Shown here one piece after another: positions 14,533-23,834 of a DNA stretch of 53,850 nucleotides. The stretch's first letter is position 1; every line of letters begins with the position of its first letter. Source of the stretch: Porphyromonadaceae bacterium UBA7555 (GTDB lineage Bacteria > Bacteroidota > Bacteroidia > Bacteroidales > Muribaculaceae). The stretch spans positions 1 through 53,850 of the forward strand of contig DLLT01000020.1 of NCBI GenBank assembly GCA_002478045.1. The letters run 5' to 3'. Position numbers and translations under genes: made by a program. The notes beneath the pieces were generated by a model. That model worked only from the letters and a program-made list of their open reading frames with translations. It ran no database searches and was not told where the DNA came from.

Positions 14533-16230
14533 ATGACAAATACCGACAAATATATCTGCAGAGCTCTTATGGATCTGCTGCTGCAATGGGGCATCACCGA
14601 CATCGTGGTATGCCCCGGGACGCGCAATGCGCCCTTGATTCAGGCCGCAGCAGTGTCCACGCTGAACCTGCATCACGTTATAGACGAACGCGTGGCGGCC
14701 TTTGTCGCCCTCGGCATAGCCACCGAGCAAGGCCGACCGACGGCCGTGGTATGCACTTCGGGCAGCGCCGTGCTCAATATGGCTCCGGCATGCGCCGAAG
14801 CTTTTTACCGTCAAGTGCCGCTTATCGTGATTTCGGCCGACAGACCGAGCCAATGGATCGGACAGGCCGACGGGCAGACCATCCGCCAAGCCGGGGCTCT
14901 GAATGCCGTGGTGCGTGCATCCCGAGACATCCCGGTGCTGCACGATGCCCAAGAAACTCGCGCGGCCTTACGCGTCATCAACGAGATGATTTGCATAGCC
15001 CGCGGCGATGAAATACGCGGCCGGGGCCCCGTACACCTCAATATCCAAATAGACTCGCCGCTCGGCACAACAGCCGACATTACAGACGAAGAGCATACGC
15101 CTATCATACGTGCCATAGGCAAATGCACCGGTTTTTCGCTTGCACCACACGAGTCCGAGTCGCTCCGCAAGGCCCGAGTGCTGTTTCTGACCGGGCCGAT
15201 GCCGCCCTGCGATACGGTTCGCAACGCGCTGTCACAATTAGCCGCATTGCCAAACGTGGTGGTAGCCACTGATATACTAAGCAATCTGCAAAACTGCGGC
15301 CACAATGTAGACACCGTGCTCAATGCCTTTACGCCCGAACAACGCCGCACCCTGCTGCCGGACATAGTGGTATCCATAGGCGGCGGCATCACTTCGGCAC
15401 TCGCCAAGGACTGGTTGCGCGAAGGCGCCGCGCTCCGGATCACGCAGCACCTGCACATAGGCACCGACGGCCCGGCTGTGGATACATTCCTATGCCAAAC
15501 AGCAGCCATACAGGCGTCACCACAGGCGGTATTGCCTGAATTGGCGGCGGCAATTAGTGCCGATGCCACCGACAACGGCTACGCCGCACAATGGCGCGAA
15601 GCCGTAGCCAAGGCCGATAAAGCCAACGAGACTTTCTATAACTCCCTACCCTGGTGCGAATTGACAGCCATACGTCACATCATCGGGGCTATGTCAGGCG
15701 ACTGGGGTCTACACCTGTCCAACGGGACAACGGTGCGGTACGCGCAGACGGCAGACAACTCTCGGCTGCGGCGCGTGGATGCCAACCGCGGCGTCAACGG
15801 CATCGATGGCAGCACCTCCACAGCAATAGGAGCAGCGATGGTCTCGAACCACGTCACGCTACTGATTACGGGTGATATGAGTGCGCAATACGATTTCGGA
15901 GCGCTGCTGCTCGAAGATATTCCGGCAACATTTAAGATGGTGGTTATCAACAACTCCGGCGGCGGCATTTTCCGCGCCATAGCCAATACGCGCCACCTGC
16001 CGGCGATGCCGCGCTATCTCGCCGATGGAGTGGTCCTGCCTCTCGAAGCGATATGCCGCAGCCGTGGCTTCGGGTACTACCGCGCCGACAGCTCGGACTC
16101 TCTAAAAACCGAATTCGAGGCTATGGCCGCCCGCACCGACGTCCCGTGCATAATCGAAATCGTTGTTCCGCCCGAGAGTGGGACCAGCGTTTTCAAACAC
16201 TTGTACACCCTATACAAAGACAGCATCTAA
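14533..16230 (+). CDS. menD: SEPHCHC synthase (menaquinone MenD)
   Basis: A 565-residue thiamine-diphosphate enzyme that adds 2-oxoglutarate-derived succinic semialdehyde to isochorismate. The catalytic-type glutamate lies in VIDERVAAF (E52); VCPGTRNAPL and TSGSAVLNMAPA mark the N-terminal domain, and ITGDMSAQYDFGALLLE with VINNSGGG is the ThDP-Mg motif. The start at 14533 removes an upstream extension that overlaps the promoter. It leads menD-menB-menC-menE. Confidence 0.97.
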   Translation: MTNTDKYICRALMDLLLQWGITDIVVCPGTRNAPLIQAAAVSTLNLHHVIDERVAAFVALGIATEQGRPTAVVCTSGSAVLNMAPACAEAFYRQVPLIVISADRPSQWIGQADGQTIRQAGALNAVVRASRDIPVLHDAQETRAALRVINEMICIARGDEIRGRGPVHLNIQIDSPLGTTADITDEEHTPIIRAIGKCTGFSLAPHESESLRKARVLFLTGPMPPCDTVRNALSQLAALPNVVVATDILSNLQNCGHNVDTVLNAFTPEQRRTLLPDIVVSIGGGITSALAKDWLREGAALRITQHLHIGTDGPAVDTFLCQTAAIQASPQAVLPELAAAISADATDNGYAAQWREAVAKADKANETFYNSLPWCELTAIRHIIGAMSGDWGLHLSNGTTVRYAQTADNSRLRRVDANRGVNGIDGSTSTAIGAAMVSNHVTLLITGDMSAQYDFGALLLEDIPATFKMVVINNSGGGIFRAIANTRHLPAMPRYLADGVVLPLEAICRSRGFGYYRADSSDSLKTEFEAMAARTDVPCIIEIVVPPESGTSVFKHLYTLYKDSI

Positions 16231-16262
16231 CAACCTATTATACGTCAATAAACACACTCGAC

Positions 16263-17084
16263 ATGACACGTCAATGGACTCCCGTAAAGGAATACAGCGA
16301 TATCCTTTTTGACACCTATAACGGCATTGCCCGTATCACCATCAACCGCCCCGAAGTGTACAATGCCTTCCGGCCACAGACCAACCATCAGATACTCGAA
16401 GCACTCGGCATCTGCCGCGACCGCTCCGACATCCGCGTGGTGGTACTCACCGGCGCCGGGGATAAGGCTTTTTGCAGCGGCGGCGACCAGCATTACAAGA
16501 GCCGCGGCGGATACCGCGATGCCGACGGCACTCCGCGGCTAAACGTCCTGGATGTACACAAAGCCATACGCTCGCTCACCAAGCCCGTCATCGCCATGGT
16601 CAACGGATATGCCATAGGCGGCGGCAACGTCCTGCAAGTGGTCTGCGACTTGACCATCGCCTCCGAAAATGCCCGCTTCGGCCAAACCGGACCGAAGGTC
16701 GGCAGCTTTGACGGCGGATTCGGTTCGTCGTATCTGGCGCGCTGTGTAGGGCAGAAAAAAGCGCGTGAAATATGGTTCCTGTGCCGTCAGTACACGGCCC
16801 GAGAAGCGCTCGAAATGGGTATGATTAATAAAGTCGTTCCCTTGGAACGCCTCGAAGACGAGGTGGTCGAGTGGTGCGAAACCATCATGAAGCGCAGCCC
16901 ATTTGCAATACGCATGGTCAAACGCAGTCTCAATGCCGAATTGGATGGACAGCACGGGCTGATGGAACTGGCCGGCGATGCCACACTGATGTACTATCTG
17001 ATGGACGAAGCTCAAGAGGGCAAAAACGCCTTCTTGGAAAAACGCGACCCCGACTTCGACCAATATCCCCAATTCCCGGGCTGA
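16263..17084 (+). CDS. menB: 1,4-dihydroxy-2-naphthoyl-CoA synthase
   Basis: A 273-residue crotonase-fold enzyme that closes the second ring of menaquinone from O-succinylbenzoyl-CoA. Landmarks are ITINRPEVYNAFRP, SGGDQHYKSRGGY, NGYAIGGGN and VGSFDGGFGSSYLAR, the last holding the MenB-specific aspartate. The start (MTRQWTPVKEYSDI) is typical. It sits 32 bp behind menD and 4 bp before menC. Confidence 0.97.
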   Translation: MTRQWTPVKEYSDILFDTYNGIARITINRPEVYNAFRPQTNHQILEALGICRDRSDIRVVVLTGAGDKAFCSGGDQHYKSRGGYRDADGTPRLNVLDVHKAIRSLTKPVIAMVNGYAIGGGNVLQVVCDLTIASENARFGQTGPKVGSFDGGFGSSYLARCVGQKKAREIWFLCRQYTAREALEMGMINKVVPLERLEDEVVEWCETIMKRSPFAIRMVKRSLNAELDGQHGLMELAGDATLMYYLMDEAQEGKNAFLEKRDPDFDQYPQFPG

Positions 17085-17088
17085 TACT

Positions 17089-18141
17089 ATGCTGCACGCC
17101 GATTGGAGCCGTTACAGGCTGCATTTCAACTTCGTAGCCATCACTTCGCGGGCACGTATGGCGTACAAAGACACCTATTTTGTGCGTATGTACGACGACG
17201 GCGATCCTCAGCGGCAAGTCATAGCCGAAAGTCCGCTTTTTGCCGGGCTGAGCGCCGAGGACAGCCCCGATTACGAGGCGCGTCTGGACAGCGTATGCCG
17301 AGACGCAGCCACTTGGAACTACCGGGAAGGCGAACCGTGCCCCCTTGCCGCGGGTGAAAGCTCGATACGCTTCGCCTTCGAATGCGGGGCGGCCGCGCTG
17401 CGTCTCGGCCAAGGCACCCCGGACGGCACTCCGGCGCTACCTGCACAAAGCCCATGGACCTTCGGTCAACGGCCCGTAACAATCAACGGATTGGTGTGGA
17501 TGGGCGATATAGACACGATGAGCCGACGTATGCGCCGCAAGGTCGAAGACGGTTTCTCGGTCATCAAAGTGAAAATCGGGGCACTGGATTTCGATGCCGA
17601 GCTGAAGATGCTCCGTACCCTACGCGACATCGCCGGAACAAACACGGTCATACGACTTGATGCCAACGGCGCCTTTACGCCGCAAGAAGCCATGAAACGT
17701 CTCCAACGCCTGGCATCGCTGAACATACATTCAATCGAGCAACCGCTTAGGCCGCAATACGCGTCCGAGCTGGCCGAGCTGTGCCGCCACACGCCGATAC
17801 CGATAGCGCTGGACGAGAGTCTGATAACGCGTCCGGACGACATCAACCGAACCATAGACACGGTTCAACGCATACGTCCGCAATACCTAATACTGAAGCC
17901 GTCACTATGCGGCGGATTGGGCTGTGCAGACACACTGATACGCACAGCCGAGGCCGAAGGGATGGGATGGTGGGCCACCTCGGCTCTAGAGAGCAATGTC
18001 GGCCTCGCCGCCCTCGGAGCATGGGTGGACACCTACGCCCCCACCTTGCCGCAAGGCCTGGGCACGGGAGCGCTGTACACCAACAACATCGAGATGCCTC
18101 AATTGCAGCTCGAAGGCCAATACCTTTGGTATCGTCCATAG
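17089..18141 (+). CDS. menC: O-succinylbenzoate synthase
   Basis: A 350-residue enolase-superfamily dehydratase. Catalytic lysines lie in VIKVKIG (K160, K162), the metal ligands in RLDANGAF (D191), IEQPL (E217) and ALDES (D242), and the other base is K270 in ILKPSLCGG. All key residues are present. It follows menB by 4 bp. Confidence 0.95.
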   Translation: MLHADWSRYRLHFNFVAITSRARMAYKDTYFVRMYDDGDPQRQVIAESPLFAGLSAEDSPDYEARLDSVCRDAATWNYREGEPCPLAAGESSIRFAFECGAAALRLGQGTPDGTPALPAQSPWTFGQRPVTINGLVWMGDIDTMSRRMRRKVEDGFSVIKVKIGALDFDAELKMLRTLRDIAGTNTVIRLDANGAFTPQEAMKRLQRLASLNIHSIEQPLRPQYASELAELCRHTPIPIALDESLITRPDDINRTIDTVQRIRPQYLILKPSLCGGLGCADTLIRTAEAEGMGWWATSALESNVGLAALGAWVDTYAPTLPQGLGTGALYTNNIEMPQLQLEGQYLWYRP

Positions 18142-18197
18142 CCTACAACGAGCACACGCAGCCTTTACCATATATACGACTGCCCCTCGCTGCAATT

Positions 18198-18242
18198 ACT
18201 TATACCGAATATATGCCATAATGACTTATACCGAATTTATGC
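18198..18242 (+). repeat. Short tandem duplication at the menE start
   Basis: ACTTATACCGAATATATGC (18198-18216) recurs as ACTTATACCGAATTTATGC (18224-18242) with one mismatch, so the first codons of menE and an ATG-containing copy just upstream look alike. Confidence 0.8.
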
Positions 18243-19201
18243 AACTGTGGCTTGACGGTAGCGATGCCGTATTATGCCATACGTCCGGCTCGACGGGCAC
18301 GCCTAAGCCCATTGCACTGGCCAAGGATGATATGCGCGCATCGGCACGTATCACCAACGTATACTTCGGCATCACAGCCCTATCGACGGTATCGGTGCCT
18401 CTGCCTTTCGACTACATTGCGGCACGAATGATGGCGGTACGCGCTCACGAAGCAGGTTGTCGCATAGTGACACCCGAGCCTTCAAATACACCGAACTTTT
18501 TCGGCGATGCCGAGCACTTGGACCTATTGGCGATAGTGCCGTCCCAAGTCGAAGCACTGGTTGCAATACCCCATGTAGGGCAACGCATACGCTGTGTCAT
18601 CATCGGCGGTGCTCCGCTGTCCGACGCCCGAAGACAGGCTCTTTTATATGCCGGAATACACGGATACATCACCTACGGAATGACCGAGACATGCAGCCAT
18701 ATAGCCCTGGCCGACATTGCAGACGACAGCAGCACATTCCGCGCCATAGCCAAGGACACGCGCTTCTCGACAGACGCCCGCGGCTGCCTGACTGCCGATA
18801 TTCCGCACCTGAGCATCCGAAGTTTAATCACCAATGACATCGTGTCCATACTCTCGCCCACCGAATTTCGATGGTTGGGACGGGCGGACAATATCATCAA
18901 TTCGGCCGGCCTGAAAATATGCCCCGAAGAATTGGAGCGCACGCTGGCGCCGCTGCTGCCCGAGGACTTGGTGTTCTACATCACCGGCGTGCCCGATACG
19001 CAATGGGGCACCTCCGTTGCCATAGTCTATGAAGGCGGCGCCGACCTTGTGCCGGCAGTCCGCGATGCCTTAGCTCGTATTGATGACCGACGAAAACGAC
19101 CACGATACATATACGCCGAGGCGAGGCTCAGACGCACCATCACCGGCAAGATTATACGCGAAATTCCGCCACTGCACGAGATACAACCCTTAATTCCATA
19201 A
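18221..19201 (+). CDS. menE: O-succinylbenzoate-CoA ligase (short form)
   Basis: A 326-residue member of the ANL acyl-AMP ligase superfamily that activates O-succinylbenzoate for MenB. The P-loop-like TSGSTGTPKPIAL is at residues 21-33, the YGMTETCSHIA motif in the middle, and WLGRADNIINSAGLKICPEELE starts the C-terminal domain, which ends with TGKII holding the usual lysine. It lacks the first ~100 residues of the long MenE forms, as in other Bacteroidales. It is last in the operon, 79 bp behind menC. Confidence 0.92.
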   Translation: MTYTEFMQLWLDGSDAVLCHTSGSTGTPKPIALAKDDMRASARITNVYFGITALSTVSVPLPFDYIAARMMAVRAHEAGCRIVTPEPSNTPNFFGDAEHLDLLAIVPSQVEALVAIPHVGQRIRCVIIGGAPLSDARRQALLYAGIHGYITYGMTETCSHIALADIADDSSTFRAIAKDTRFSTDARGCLTADIPHLSIRSLITNDIVSILSPTEFRWLGRADNIINSAGLKICPEELERTLAPLLPEDLVFYITGVPDTQWGTSVAIVYEGGADLVPAVRDALARIDDRRKRPRYIYAEARLRRTITGKIIREIPPLHEIQPLIP

Positions 19202-19276
19202 TTGTGCCATTGCGTAATCCGGAATTGCGGTCATTATCCGGCCAAAAAAGGTATGAACCGCCACACAAGTTTAATC

Positions 19277-19284
19277 TAAATTTG
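19277..19284 (+). promoter_or_regulatory. -7 box for the AraC-type gene
   Basis: TAAATTTG followed by CG, 22 bp before the ATG at 19306. The -33 element is unclear. Confidence 0.5.
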
Positions 19285-19305
19285 CGCCGAACAATCCGTA
19301 CAACG

Positions 19306-20199
19306 ATGAAAAAGGAAGAAATATATTTCGACACAGTCGAGCTCTTCAACGAGTACTATGGCTTCGAGACACTTCACCCGCTGGTGTCGGTAGTGCGCTA
19401 CGATCGACCGCGTGCCATTCGAGCCGCCACATATCATTACGGCCTCTACGCCCTGTTTCTCAAATAAAACAAGGGATGTCAAATTTCATACGGACGTACT
19501 AAGTACGATTTTGATTAAATGGCCATCACCTCGTTTGCTCCGGGGCAAGTGGTGTCGGTAGAGCCCGCACCGGGCGTAACCACACCCAAATGGACGGCCA
19601 TAGTTTTCCACCCGGATTTTTTGGCGCGAACCTCGCCGGGACGCGAGATGTCCAAGTACGGATTCTTTTCGTACAACAGCAACGAGGCGCTGCACCTGTC
19701 GGCCGGCGAGGTCGAAATTGTGCGCTCGGTACTGGCCATTATCCGGCAAGAGATGCACCACACCATCGACCGTCAATCACGACGCCTCATCGTATCCAAT
19801 ATCGAGGTACTGTTGAACTATTGTCTGCGCTTCTACGAGCGCCAATTCATCACTCGCGAAGAAATCAACCACAGTACCGTGCGCCGCTTCGAAGATATGC
19901 TCAACGAGTATATCGCCAACGAAGCGGAAAGCGGCGGCATCCCTACGGTGTCAATGTTTGCGGACAAATGCTGCCTCTCGCCCGGATACTTCGGCGAACT
20001 GGTGAAGGCCGAAACGGGCATCACGGCTCAGACATTCATTGCCGAGCACCTGTTGGCGCACGCCAAAGAGCTACTCAACGACTTGTCACTCACGGTATCG
20101 CAAATTAGCGAACGTCTCGGATTTGAGTATCCGCAGCATTTTGTACGCTTCTTCAAGCGCCTGACCGGTAAGACGCCCGCCCAATTTCGCGCAGCCTGA
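19306..20199 (+). pseudogene. AraC-family transcription regulator broken by two in-frame stops
   Basis: One continuous frame from the ATG at 19306 to 20199 encodes an AraC regulator: an N-terminal sensing half (AATYHYGLYALFLK, then ISYGRTKYDFD, then SFAPGQVVSVEPAP) and a C-terminal double helix-turn-helix (FADKCCLSPGYFGELVKAET, then ISERLGFEYPQHFVRFFKR, TPAQFRAA). Two TAA codons, at 19465-19467 and 19516-19518, interrupt it only 17 codons apart, without any frameshift. The ATG at 19519 could allow a 226-residue fragment keeping the DNA-binding half. The targets are unknown. Confidence 0.88.
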
Positions 20200-20217
20200 G
20201 ACAGCGTCGGATATTCG

Positions 20218-20260
20218 GAGAGCCCGGAGGCTTCGGAGATTTCCGATCCTCCGGGCTCTC
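20218..20260 (+). terminator. Terminator after the AraC-type gene
   Basis: A 13-bp perfect stem (20218-20230 with 20248-20260) with further inner pairing, 18 bp past the AraC stop. Confidence 0.85.
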
Positions 20261-20298
20261 GATGTATCCCGGGTACTCGGCTGTGTACCCAAACAATT

Positions 20299-20328
20299 GG
20301 GGGACGGCACTTTGAGATGCCGTCCCCC
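20299..20328 (-). terminator. Terminator of the DUF4493 lipoprotein operon
   Basis: An 11-bp GC-rich stem (20299-20309 with 20318-20328) with an 8-nt loop, 24 bp past the stop of the last lipoprotein gene. Confidence 0.85.
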
Positions 20329-20352
20329 ACCGCAGGTTATGTTAAGATAGGA

Positions 20353-22500
20353 TTAGTATACAAGCTGGAAGTTGTCAATCCACATAGTTGATGCACCGCC
20401 GGTAAAGTAGTCACCGTAGCGGCTGGCCGAGCATACTATCATGATATTCGAAACCTTGACATCCGTCTTGAAGTATGTCAGAGGTATTTCGAATTCGACC
20501 ATACCATTGCCTGATGTGGCTTCGGTGAAGACCTTCTCGCCGTAAGCGATGACATTCGAGGCGTTTTTGTCAAAGAGTTGACGTTCGCTCTTCTTGGTCT
20601 TCACAATCACGGGATATGTACCCGAACCATTGCTCGACGAATAAGTCTCGGTGTGGTTGGTCAGCAGGGCTATGTATATGATACCGGTGTCGGGATCGCC
20701 CTTGGCTATGGACGATGGAGCGCCGTCACCAATGTACTGAATAGTACCGGGAGCATACTTGATATAGCCCTTGAGGGACTTGGGACGCGAGCCGAAGCTG
20801 CGGCCCCATCCGAGGACGCCGTCCGTGCCTTCGGTGGCGATATACTTGCCGACGAAGGCGTTGCCGGCGGCAAATTTGCCTATAACTCCAACGCCCACGA
20901 ATTGCGAGGCCAGTTTGGCGCTGTAATTGCCTTCAACCTTGACATCGCCGTCGGGAGTGGTGATATTCTTGCTCATGGTAGCCGAGCCGTGGTTGCCGCT
21001 ATCCCACCACATTTCCTGACCTTCGGCATACATCAGGTACGGAGCCTTGGCAGTGGTCCACCCTTCGAAACCGCCGTTGACAAGCTGCTGGGCGGCTTCT
21101 GTGGTGAATGTCAGGATTGCCGAGGTGTACTCGCCGCTCTGAGCTGCGTACTCGTAAGTGGTGCCGGGAGTCAGGCCGGTGAGAGCGGCCGTGAGCTTGG
21201 TGCCTTCGGTAGTGGTGGCGGCGGTTGTCCAGGCAGCGGCGCCCTTGGCGCGATATACGAGGGTGGGTGCTGTGGCACCATCCTTGAGGATATTACCGTA
21301 AATGGTGGCTTTGGTAGGCCAAACCTCGGCGGCTATGGTAGCCGCAGCCGCTACGGGAGCGCTCGTGATATTGAAATTGAGTGTCCCGGTGCTTGTCTCG
21401 CCGTTGGCGTCGGTAGCGGTAACATTGACCGCGTATTCGCCTTCTTTGAGGGTGTTGAGCAGCGAGGTCTCGAAATTGATTTTAATCCACGAGACATCTT
21501 CGTCTGCGTCATAGTTGTAGGTATAGTTGATACCTCCGGCATTGAGTGCCTGCTTGATGGCATCGCTCATTTTGAAGAGGTCTACATCGTTGCCGTCTAC
21601 TCCACTTATTCCGCCGATGATAGGCGATGACAGCTGAAGTCCGGTGAGTGCACCGGCAGCGGTGATGTACAGCGAGGTACGTTTCACGTTGCCCGGTTCG
21701 CCGGCTACGGGCTGCGAGATGTCGAAGTCGTAGCCCTCGATTTCGGGGGCGAGGGTGATGACAACCACATCGTTGACTTCGACGGCACGTTCGTCAATTT
21801 CGATAACGAAGTACCCACCGCCTATGGGGTCGTCATGACCGGTGTATTTGACATTGAGTATATATTGCGTGGCAGGCTTGGCATCTTTGATGACGCCTTC
21901 GCGCGTGTAAGTGTCGCCGTTGGCCAATTTGCCGGAGAAAGTCCATTTTAGGTCTTTGTCATTGGAGGGCATCATAAAGTAGCCCGCGCGTTTTTCGCCG
22001 GCCTCGAAATCGAGAGTACCCTTGCTGTGGCCTACGGTCATCTTGTATTCGGTAAGTATTTCGCCTACTTCGGCGGCGTAATTGACCGAAGCGAGGACGT
22101 TGGCTATGGAGCAGGTGAGGTCAACCTTGGTGGTGGCGCCGTTGGTGACTTCAAACTCGGTACGGCCTTTGAACCACTTGTGGTCGAAAGATGCCGAGAC
22201 GCTGTCTCCGGCCCACCCCTCGGCTATGTAGTGATCGCTGACCAGTTGGATGCCATCGGCGGGTACTTCGCTTATGCCTTTGAAACGGCGTACGAGACCC
22301 TTCTTATTAGAAATGTATATCAGACAATTGTCTGCATAGTCGTTGACATCGGCACGAGACTGTACCTTGACGTCCGAATTGATTTTGGTAGTCAGATAGA
22401 CGGTGCCTTGCCCTTCAAGGTTGTCTAATTCATCGTGGCATGCCGTGAGAGCTGTCGCAAGTACGAGCACGGTGCCAATCATTATAATGTTCTTTTTCAT
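20353..22500 (-). CDS. DUF4493 lipoprotein with C-terminal PCMD domain
   Basis: A 715-residue lipoprotein. The signal peptide ends in the lipobox LTAC (Cys at ~21), followed by acidic residues as in surface-exported Bacteroidales lipoproteins. Residues ~30-260 match DUF4493 (CLIYISNKKGLVRRFKG, IAEGWAGDSVSASFDHK). A beta-rich, fibronectin-like middle follows (GLTPGTTYEYAAQSGEY), and the end (VNGGFEGW, LKGYIKYAPG, MWIDNFQLVY) resembles the PCMD putative carbohydrate-metabolism domain. It is the last of three related genes. The ligand is unknown; cell-surface glycan or adhesion roles are possible. Confidence 0.88.
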   Translation of the reverse strand: MKKNIIMIGTVLVLATALTACHDELDNLEGQGTVYLTTKINSDVKVQSRADVNDYADNCLIYISNKKGLVRRFKGISEVPADGIQLVSDHYIAEGWAGDSVSASFDHKWFKGRTEFEVTNGATTKVDLTCSIANVLASVNYAAEVGEILTEYKMTVGHSKGTLDFEAGEKRAGYFMMPSNDKDLKWTFSGKLANGDTYTREGVIKDAKPATQYILNVKYTGHDDPIGGGYFVIEIDERAVEVNDVVVITLAPEIEGYDFDISQPVAGEPGNVKRTSLYITAAGALTGLQLSSPIIGGISGVDGNDVDLFKMSDAIKQALNAGGINYTYNYDADEDVSWIKINFETSLLNTLKEGEYAVNVTATDANGETSTGTLNFNITSAPVAAAATIAAEVWPTKATIYGNILKDGATAPTLVYRAKGAAAWTTAATTTEGTKLTAALTGLTPGTTYEYAAQSGEYTSAILTFTTEAAQQLVNGGFEGWTTAKAPYLMYAEGQEMWWDSGNHGSATMSKNITTPDGDVKVEGNYSAKLASQFVGVGVIGKFAAGNAFVGKYIATEGTDGVLGWGRSFGSRPKSLKGYIKYAPGTIQYIGDGAPSSIAKGDPDTGIIYIALLTNHTETYSSSNGSGTYPVIVKTKKSERQLFDKNASNVIAYGEKVFTEATSGNGMVEFEIPLTYFKTDVKVSNIMIVCSASRYGDYFTGGASTMWIDNFQLVY

Positions 22501-22524
22501 GACGGTGTGTGTTTGAGACAGTTG

Positions 22525-23799
22525 TTACTTGGCAATGAATTTCAGCGAGACAATCTTATTGACTGACTTGTTGTCGGTAAGATTGAGCGTAAAGGTGTGG
22601 TTGCCCGGGAATGCCGACAGCAGCGGAATGAATTGGCTGATGTCAAAAGTCAGATTGGTGGCATTGATAACCTTATCGCCGGTGGGGAAACCCAGCGACT
22701 CGAAAGACTCGGCGTTGTCGCCGGGATATGCAAGGTCAAATTCGATAGGCATCAGGTCCTTGACCGAATTGATAAAGTTTTCGTTATCGGATGCAATCTT
22801 GACGATGAAGTGCTGTATACCGTTCTTGGCTTCGATGAGTACGATACCGGTTGTCGTGGAAGCCACATCGTTTGCCGAATCAAAGCTCAGAGTTTCGCTG
22901 GTGACTTTGATGGCGTCAGTATCTTCGCCGGGGCCGGGTGTGGGAGGATTGGGATCTTCGCCACCGCTTTCACCACCGGGACGGTCATCATCGGGGATGT
23001 TGTCCTCGCCTACAGTGACGTTTCCGGTCAGATTTTCGTCTACGACGTCTACATCAAGGTATATACCGTTGTCAATCTCGATTTGGCCGTTTTCGTCGGG
23101 TTTGTCGGGCTTACCGGTCTTGACCGTGAAGGTGATGATGCGGTGCTGACCTGCTTCGACATCGGTGATGACGTGGCGCATGGTCTTGTACTTACCATTG
23201 ACGGTGCCTGCGAATTCGGCGACGAGAGTGCTGCTGCCCTCCAGAGCCTCGAAGTATCCTGCGCGTGTCTCTTTGGGGGTGAACACCAGCGATCCTTCGT
23301 CATTTGCAATGACTGTAACTTTGGCATCATCGGTCAGGTATTTGAGTAGCGATGCATCAAATTTGATGGTCACCTTGATGTTTGAGAGCTTGCAGGTTAC
23401 TATACCGATTTCGGTGATATTGCCGTCGGTGATGGCAAATTCCTTGGAACCGGTGAAGTAGGGATGATCCCATTCGGCTTTCTGTACCTCGTGACTGAAA
23501 ACGTCTACGCGGTACGAGCCTACGGGCAGCGAGAACAACTCGGGCATCTCGGAGTACTTCCAAGTATTGACCAATGCGTTGTTGCTGTCGTAAATCTTGA
23601 TAATAAAATCGGAAAGATCCACCGTTGCGCGTGCGCTGGTGTTGATAACCTTTTCGGCGTTGTCGATGTCTACGCCCATTGAGCGCATGCTGACCTGACC
23701 TTCTTGTTCGGATGGCGCGGGCTTGACCTCGTCGTGGCATGCGGTCATACCCAAGCCAAGTACTGCTACCGTCAGCAGGGACAATATTTTATTTTTCAT
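22525..23799 (-). CDS. DUF4493-type lipoprotein
   Basis: A 424-residue lipoprotein with lipobox MTAC near residue 20. Its N-terminal part (IIKIYDSNNALVNTWKYSEM, LFSLPVGSYRVDVFSHE) has the DUF4493 pattern. A Pro/Gly/Asp/Glu-rich linker near residues 265-295 leads into a beta-rich end (FDISQFIPLLSAFPGNHTFT). It lacks the PCMD domain of its neighbours. It is the middle gene, 24 bp from the next and 35 bp from the previous. Confidence 0.8.
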   Translation of the reverse strand: MKNKILSLLTVAVLGLGMTACHDEVKPAPSEQEGQVSMRSMGVDIDNAEKVINTSARATVDLSDFIIKIYDSNNALVNTWKYSEMPELFSLPVGSYRVDVFSHEVQKAEWDHPYFTGSKEFAITDGNITEIGIVTCKLSNIKVTIKFDASLLKYLTDDAKVTVIANDEGSLVFTPKETRAGYFEALEGSSTLVAEFAGTVNGKYKTMRHVITDVEAGQHRIITFTVKTGKPDKPDENGQIEIDNGIYLDVDVVDENLTGNVTVGEDNIPDDDRPGGESGGEDPNPPTPGPGEDTDAIKVTSETLSFDSANDVASTTTGIVLIEAKNGIQHFIVKIASDNENFINSVKDLMPIEFDLAYPGDNAESFESLGFPTGDKVINATNLTFDISQFIPLLSAFPGNHTFTLNLTDNKSVNKIVSLKFIAK

Positions 23800-23834
23800 T
23801 GTTGTCTTGCGTTAGAATGTGTTAGAGGGCTATT

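Noticed and set aside
13250..14536. Open frame of 428 codons on the plus strand
   Set aside because: It is the antisense of typA, whose motifs are unmistakable; no family resemblance and no promoter of its own.
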